Below, piece by piece: positions 23,098 through 24,901 of a stretch of DNA of 24,901 bases. The DNA is taken from assembly GCA_036645575.1 (NCBI GenBank), contig JAVXNW010000032.1:1-24901 (forward strand). The letters run 5' to 3'. Made by a program: the position numbers and the translations under genes. Numbering within the stretch: the first letter of the stretch is position 1; each line of letters begins with the position of its first letter. Source of the DNA: JAVXNW01 sp036645575 (lineage in GTDB: Bacteria > Bacillota > Clostridia > Christensenellales > Aristaeellaceae). Under the pieces are notes generated by a model that saw only the letters and a program-made list of their open reading frames with translations, was not told where the DNA came from and searched no databases.

Positions 23098-23165
23098 GAC
23101 AACTTGTGTAATACAGGTTTCTATTATGCAGGACAACTTGTGCGATACATGTTTCTATTATACGA
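23098..23165 (-). repeat. 34-bp tandem direct repeat in the promoter/leader of the IseA-like gene
   Basis: Two adjacent copies, 23098-23131 and 23132-23165, have an exact 34-bp period and few mismatches. Each contains the near-palindrome ACAACTTGT and a TATTAT-type block. In the right copy this block is the -10 box (TATAAT, minus strand), and in the left copy it is CATAAT. The repeats run from the -10 into the leader, as expected for a doubled operator or a duplicated promoter piece. Confidence 0.8.
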
Positions 23166-23185
23166 GTTCGCGCAGCAAATGGCAA
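23157..23185 (-). promoter_or_regulatory. Sigma-A promoter of the IseA-like gene
   Basis: On the minus strand TTGCCA (23185-23180), a 17-bp spacer and a perfect TATAAT (23162-23157). The start would be near 23150, within the 34-bp repeats. Confidence 0.75.
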
Positions 23186-23233
23186 GCCCAATTTGTGTTC
23201 CCGACCACAAAGCAACAAAATTGGGCGGTTTTT
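23186..23233 (+). terminator. Hairpin with T-tract upstream of the IseA-like promoter
   Basis: GCCCAATTT (23186-23194) pairs with AAATTGGGC (23218-23226), followed by GGTTTTT on the plus strand. Within it, TTTGTG and CACAAA can form a smaller alternative hairpin. No plus-strand gene lies upstream, so a terminator here is unexplained. It may be a protein-binding inverted repeat flanking the minus promoter. Confidence 0.4.
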
Positions 23234-23337
23234 GACACAGTTCTTTCGCGCCTGTTGGGGACGCCTTGGGGGTGCGCCCTCGTTCGGTTGATTTTTTTTC
23301 CGCTGCGCGCGCCGCGTGAATATTTAACCACAAGCGC

Positions 23338-23366
23338 TTGAAAGTGACATTTTCGTGTGGTACAAT
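23338..23366 (+). promoter_or_regulatory. Sigma-A promoter of metK
   Basis: TTGAAA (23338-23343), 17 bp, TACAAT (23361-23366). Transcription would start near 23373, just before the SAM-I aptamer. Confidence 0.75.
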
Positions 23367-23384
23367 ACGGACAATTGGATATGC

Positions 23385-23490
23385 CTTATCCAGAGTGGTT
23401 GAGGGACGGGCCCGATGAAACCCGGCAACCGGCGCATTTTTTGCGACGCGGTGCCAAATCCCGCAGCGCGCTTGCGCGCTGAAAGATGAG
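23385..23490 (+). promoter_or_regulatory. SAM-I (S-box) riboswitch aptamer
   Basis: The sequence carries the S-box hallmarks in order: CTTATC with AGAGTGG and GAGGGAC, the GGCCCGATGAAACCCGGCAA core, GGTGCCAAATCCCGCAG, and a closing GATGAG (23485-23490). The last pairs with CTTATC (23385-23390) to form P1. It senses S-adenosylmethionine and represses metK when the pool is full. Confidence 0.95.
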
Positions 23491-23539
23491 GCGCGCGTTT
23501 TTTTTGCGCCCTCATCGTCGATGGGGCGCTGTTTTTTTT
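23485..23539 (+). terminator. Expression platform of the SAM-I riboswitch (antiterminator/terminator)
   Basis: GATGAGGCGC (23485-23494) can pair with GCGCCCTCATC (23506-23516) as antiterminator. When SAM holds GATGAG in P1, GCGCCCTCATC instead pairs with GATGGGGCGC (23520-23529). This gives an intrinsic terminator followed by TG and eight T (23532-23539). The two pairings exclude each other, so SAM should turn transcription off. Confidence 0.9.
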
Positions 23540-23561
23540 GATATGAAGGAGGATTACCCCT

Positions 23562-24731
23562 ATGCGCACGCTGTTTACTTCCGAATCGGTGACCGAGGGC
23601 CACCCGGACAAGCTTTGCGACCAGATTTCCGACTCGGTGCTGGACGCCATTCTCGAAAAAGATCCGAACGCCCGCGTGGCCTGCGAGTGCATTGCGACGA
23701 CCGGGCTCATCTTGGTGATGGGCGAGATCACGACCGACGCCTACGTCTCGATCGACAAGATCGCGCGCAACGTCGCTACGGGCGTGGGCTACAACAACGC
23801 GCATTGCGGCTTTGACGGCAACTCCTGTTCCGTCATGGTGACGGTGGACGAGCAGTCCCCCGACATCGCGCAGGGCGTGGGCAACGCGCTCGAGGGTCGC
23901 GCGAGCAATCGCTTCGACATTGGCGCGGGCGATCAGGGCATGATGTTCGGCTACGCCTGCAACGAGACGCCCGAGTACATGCCCATGGCGATCGCCCTTG
24001 CGCACCGCTTGACGCGCAGGCTCGCCCAAGTGCGCAAGTCCGGCCTCATCCCCTACCTGCGCCCGGACGGCAAGGCGCAGGTGACGGTGGAATACGAAAA
24101 CGGCGTGCCGGTGCGCGTGGACACGGTGGTTTTGTCCACCCAGCACGCGGAGGAGGTCGAGTACGCGACGATCGAGCGCGACATGATCGGCAAGGTCATC
24201 CGCAAGGTCATCCCAGAAAACCTGCTCGACGCGCGCACGCGCTTTCTGATCAACCCGACCGGCCGATTCGTCATCGGCGGCCCGCAGGGCGACTCAGGTC
24301 TGACCGGGCGCAAGATCATCGTGGACACCTACGGCGGCTACGGCCACCACGGCGGCGGCGCATTTTCGGGCAAGGATCCGACGAAGGTGGATCGCTCGGC
24401 CGCCTATGCGGCGCGCCACGTCGCAATGAACGTGGTGGCCGCCGGGCTCGCGGACAAGTGCGAGGTAGGCGTCGCCTACGCCATCGGCGTCGCCAAGCCG
24501 GTATCCCTCGAAGTGGATACGTCGGGCACGGGAAAGCTTCCGGACGACCAGCTCGCCCAGATCATCGAGCAGCTCTTTGACCTGCGCCCCGCCGCAATCA
24601 TCGAGCGCCTGAACCTGCGCCGTCCCATCTACGCGCAGGTCGCCAGCTACGGCCACTTCGGCCGCCCCGACCTAGACCTGCCGTGGGAGAAGCTCGACTA
24701 CGTCGAAAAATTGCGCGAATACCTCAAGTAA
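23562..24731 (+). CDS. metK: S-adenosylmethionine synthetase
   Basis: A 389-residue methionine adenosyltransferase that makes SAM from methionine and ATP in the cytoplasm. Visible signatures are ESVTEGHPDKLCDQISD at the N-terminus, GAGDQGMMFGYA (about residue 121) and GGGAFSGKDPTKVDRS (about 264, phosphate-binding). The length is standard. The ATG at 23562 follows AAGGAGG by about 8 nt. It is the only gene after the SAM-I riboswitch, so regulation is feedback by its own product. Confidence 0.97.
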   Translation: MRTLFTSESVTEGHPDKLCDQISDSVLDAILEKDPNARVACECIATTGLILVMGEITTDAYVSIDKIARNVATGVGYNNAHCGFDGNSCSVMVTVDEQSPDIAQGVGNALEGRASNRFDIGAGDQGMMFGYACNETPEYMPMAIALAHRLTRRLAQVRKSGLIPYLRPDGKAQVTVEYENGVPVRVDTVVLSTQHAEEVEYATIERDMIGKVIRKVIPENLLDARTRFLINPTGRFVIGGPQGDSGLTGRKIIVDTYGGYGHHGGGAFSGKDPTKVDRSAAYAARHVAMNVVAAGLADKCEVGVAYAIGVAKPVSLEVDTSGTGKLPDDQLAQIIEQLFDLRPAAIIERLNLRRPIYAQVASYGHFGRPDLDLPWEKLDYVEKLREYLK

Positions 24732-24732
24732 C

Positions 24733-24889
24733 GCGCGCGACGCTGCGGCGTCGCGCTACGCTCACGCGGTGATTGAACGCGAAAGGTGGCTGCTCGCCAG
24801 CCCGGCACTGCGGTGCCGGGCTGCGCGCGACGCTGCGGCGTCGCGCCACGCTCACGCGGTGATTGAATGCGAAAGGTGGGCTGCTCGCC
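24733..24889. repeat. 90-bp-period repeat with TGCG-loop hairpins downstream of metK
   Basis: Two copies of a 66-67-bp unit (24733-24798 and 24823-24889) differ at only a few positions. Each begins with a perfect 9-bp hairpin with loop TGCG (24735-24756 and 24825-24846). Between them, 24798-24823 is another perfect hairpin, 11 bp, again with loop TGCG. The pattern may continue past the right edge. It has no convincing start codon or ribosome-binding site and looks like an intergenic repeat element. Confidence 0.85.
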
Positions 24890-24901
24890 CCCTTTCACAC
24901 T

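Noticed and set aside
23098..23165. CRISPR array from the 34-bp repeats
   Set aside because: Only two copies, directly adjacent without spacers, and overlapping a promoter.
24733..24889. CRISPR array from the repeats after metK
   Set aside because: The units are 66-67 bp and the sequence between them is itself a perfect hairpin, not a variable spacer.

Overview
The window looks like chromosomal DNA from a GC-rich, endospore-forming member of the Clostridia (Bacillota). The evidence is a Clostridia-like 16S rRNA 5' end, both subunits of dipicolinate synthase, a SAM-I riboswitch in front of metK, a type III glutamine synthetase and consensus sigma-A promoters. The species cannot be named from this sequence.

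Left part (1-7000). The 5' end of a 16S rRNA gene lies on the minus strand with its own strong promoter and a leader of about 200 nt. Upstream of it, on the same strand, are dpaA-dpaB (spore dipicolinate). Next come an Rrf2-type regulator (minus) and a divergent type III glutamine synthetase (plus). A minus-strand block follows: a shortened XRE-type gene coupled to comFC, then a separately promoted structured RNA (raiA-like by context), a small zinc-ribbon protein and a perfect palindromic terminator.

Centre (7000-18850). A plus-strand cluster typical of selenium-dependent anaerobic purine catabolism: ssnA, ygfK, a hydantoinase/dihydropyrimidinase, a single-chain selenium-dependent xanthine dehydrogenase, an NCS2 purine permease and a RidA imine deaminase, followed by a separately promoted M19 dipeptidase. 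The likely logic is purine uptake by the permease, oxidation by the molybdenum enzyme with electrons passed on to the YgfK flavin/iron-sulfur protein, ring opening by the amidohydrolases, and removal of reactive enamines by RidA. The cluster is preceded by a promoter and a leader RNA holding two intrinsic-terminator-like hairpins, which is the best candidate here for an unassigned riboswitch or attenuator. Spacers in this region carry degenerate GCGATC-rich repeats, a MITE-like inverted-repeat element and several large hairpins.

Right part (18850-24901). The minus strand carries tmcAL (tRNA-Met wobble cytidine acetylation), a two-gene hexitol/ketose phosphate oxidoreductase operon (SrlD-like SDR and SorE-like zinc dehydrogenase), and a secreted IseA-like protein with an EF-hand-like loop and a 34-bp tandem repeat in its promoter region. 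The plus strand ends with the SAM-I riboswitch and metK, followed by a 90-bp-period repeat built from TGCG-loop hairpins that runs towards the window edge.
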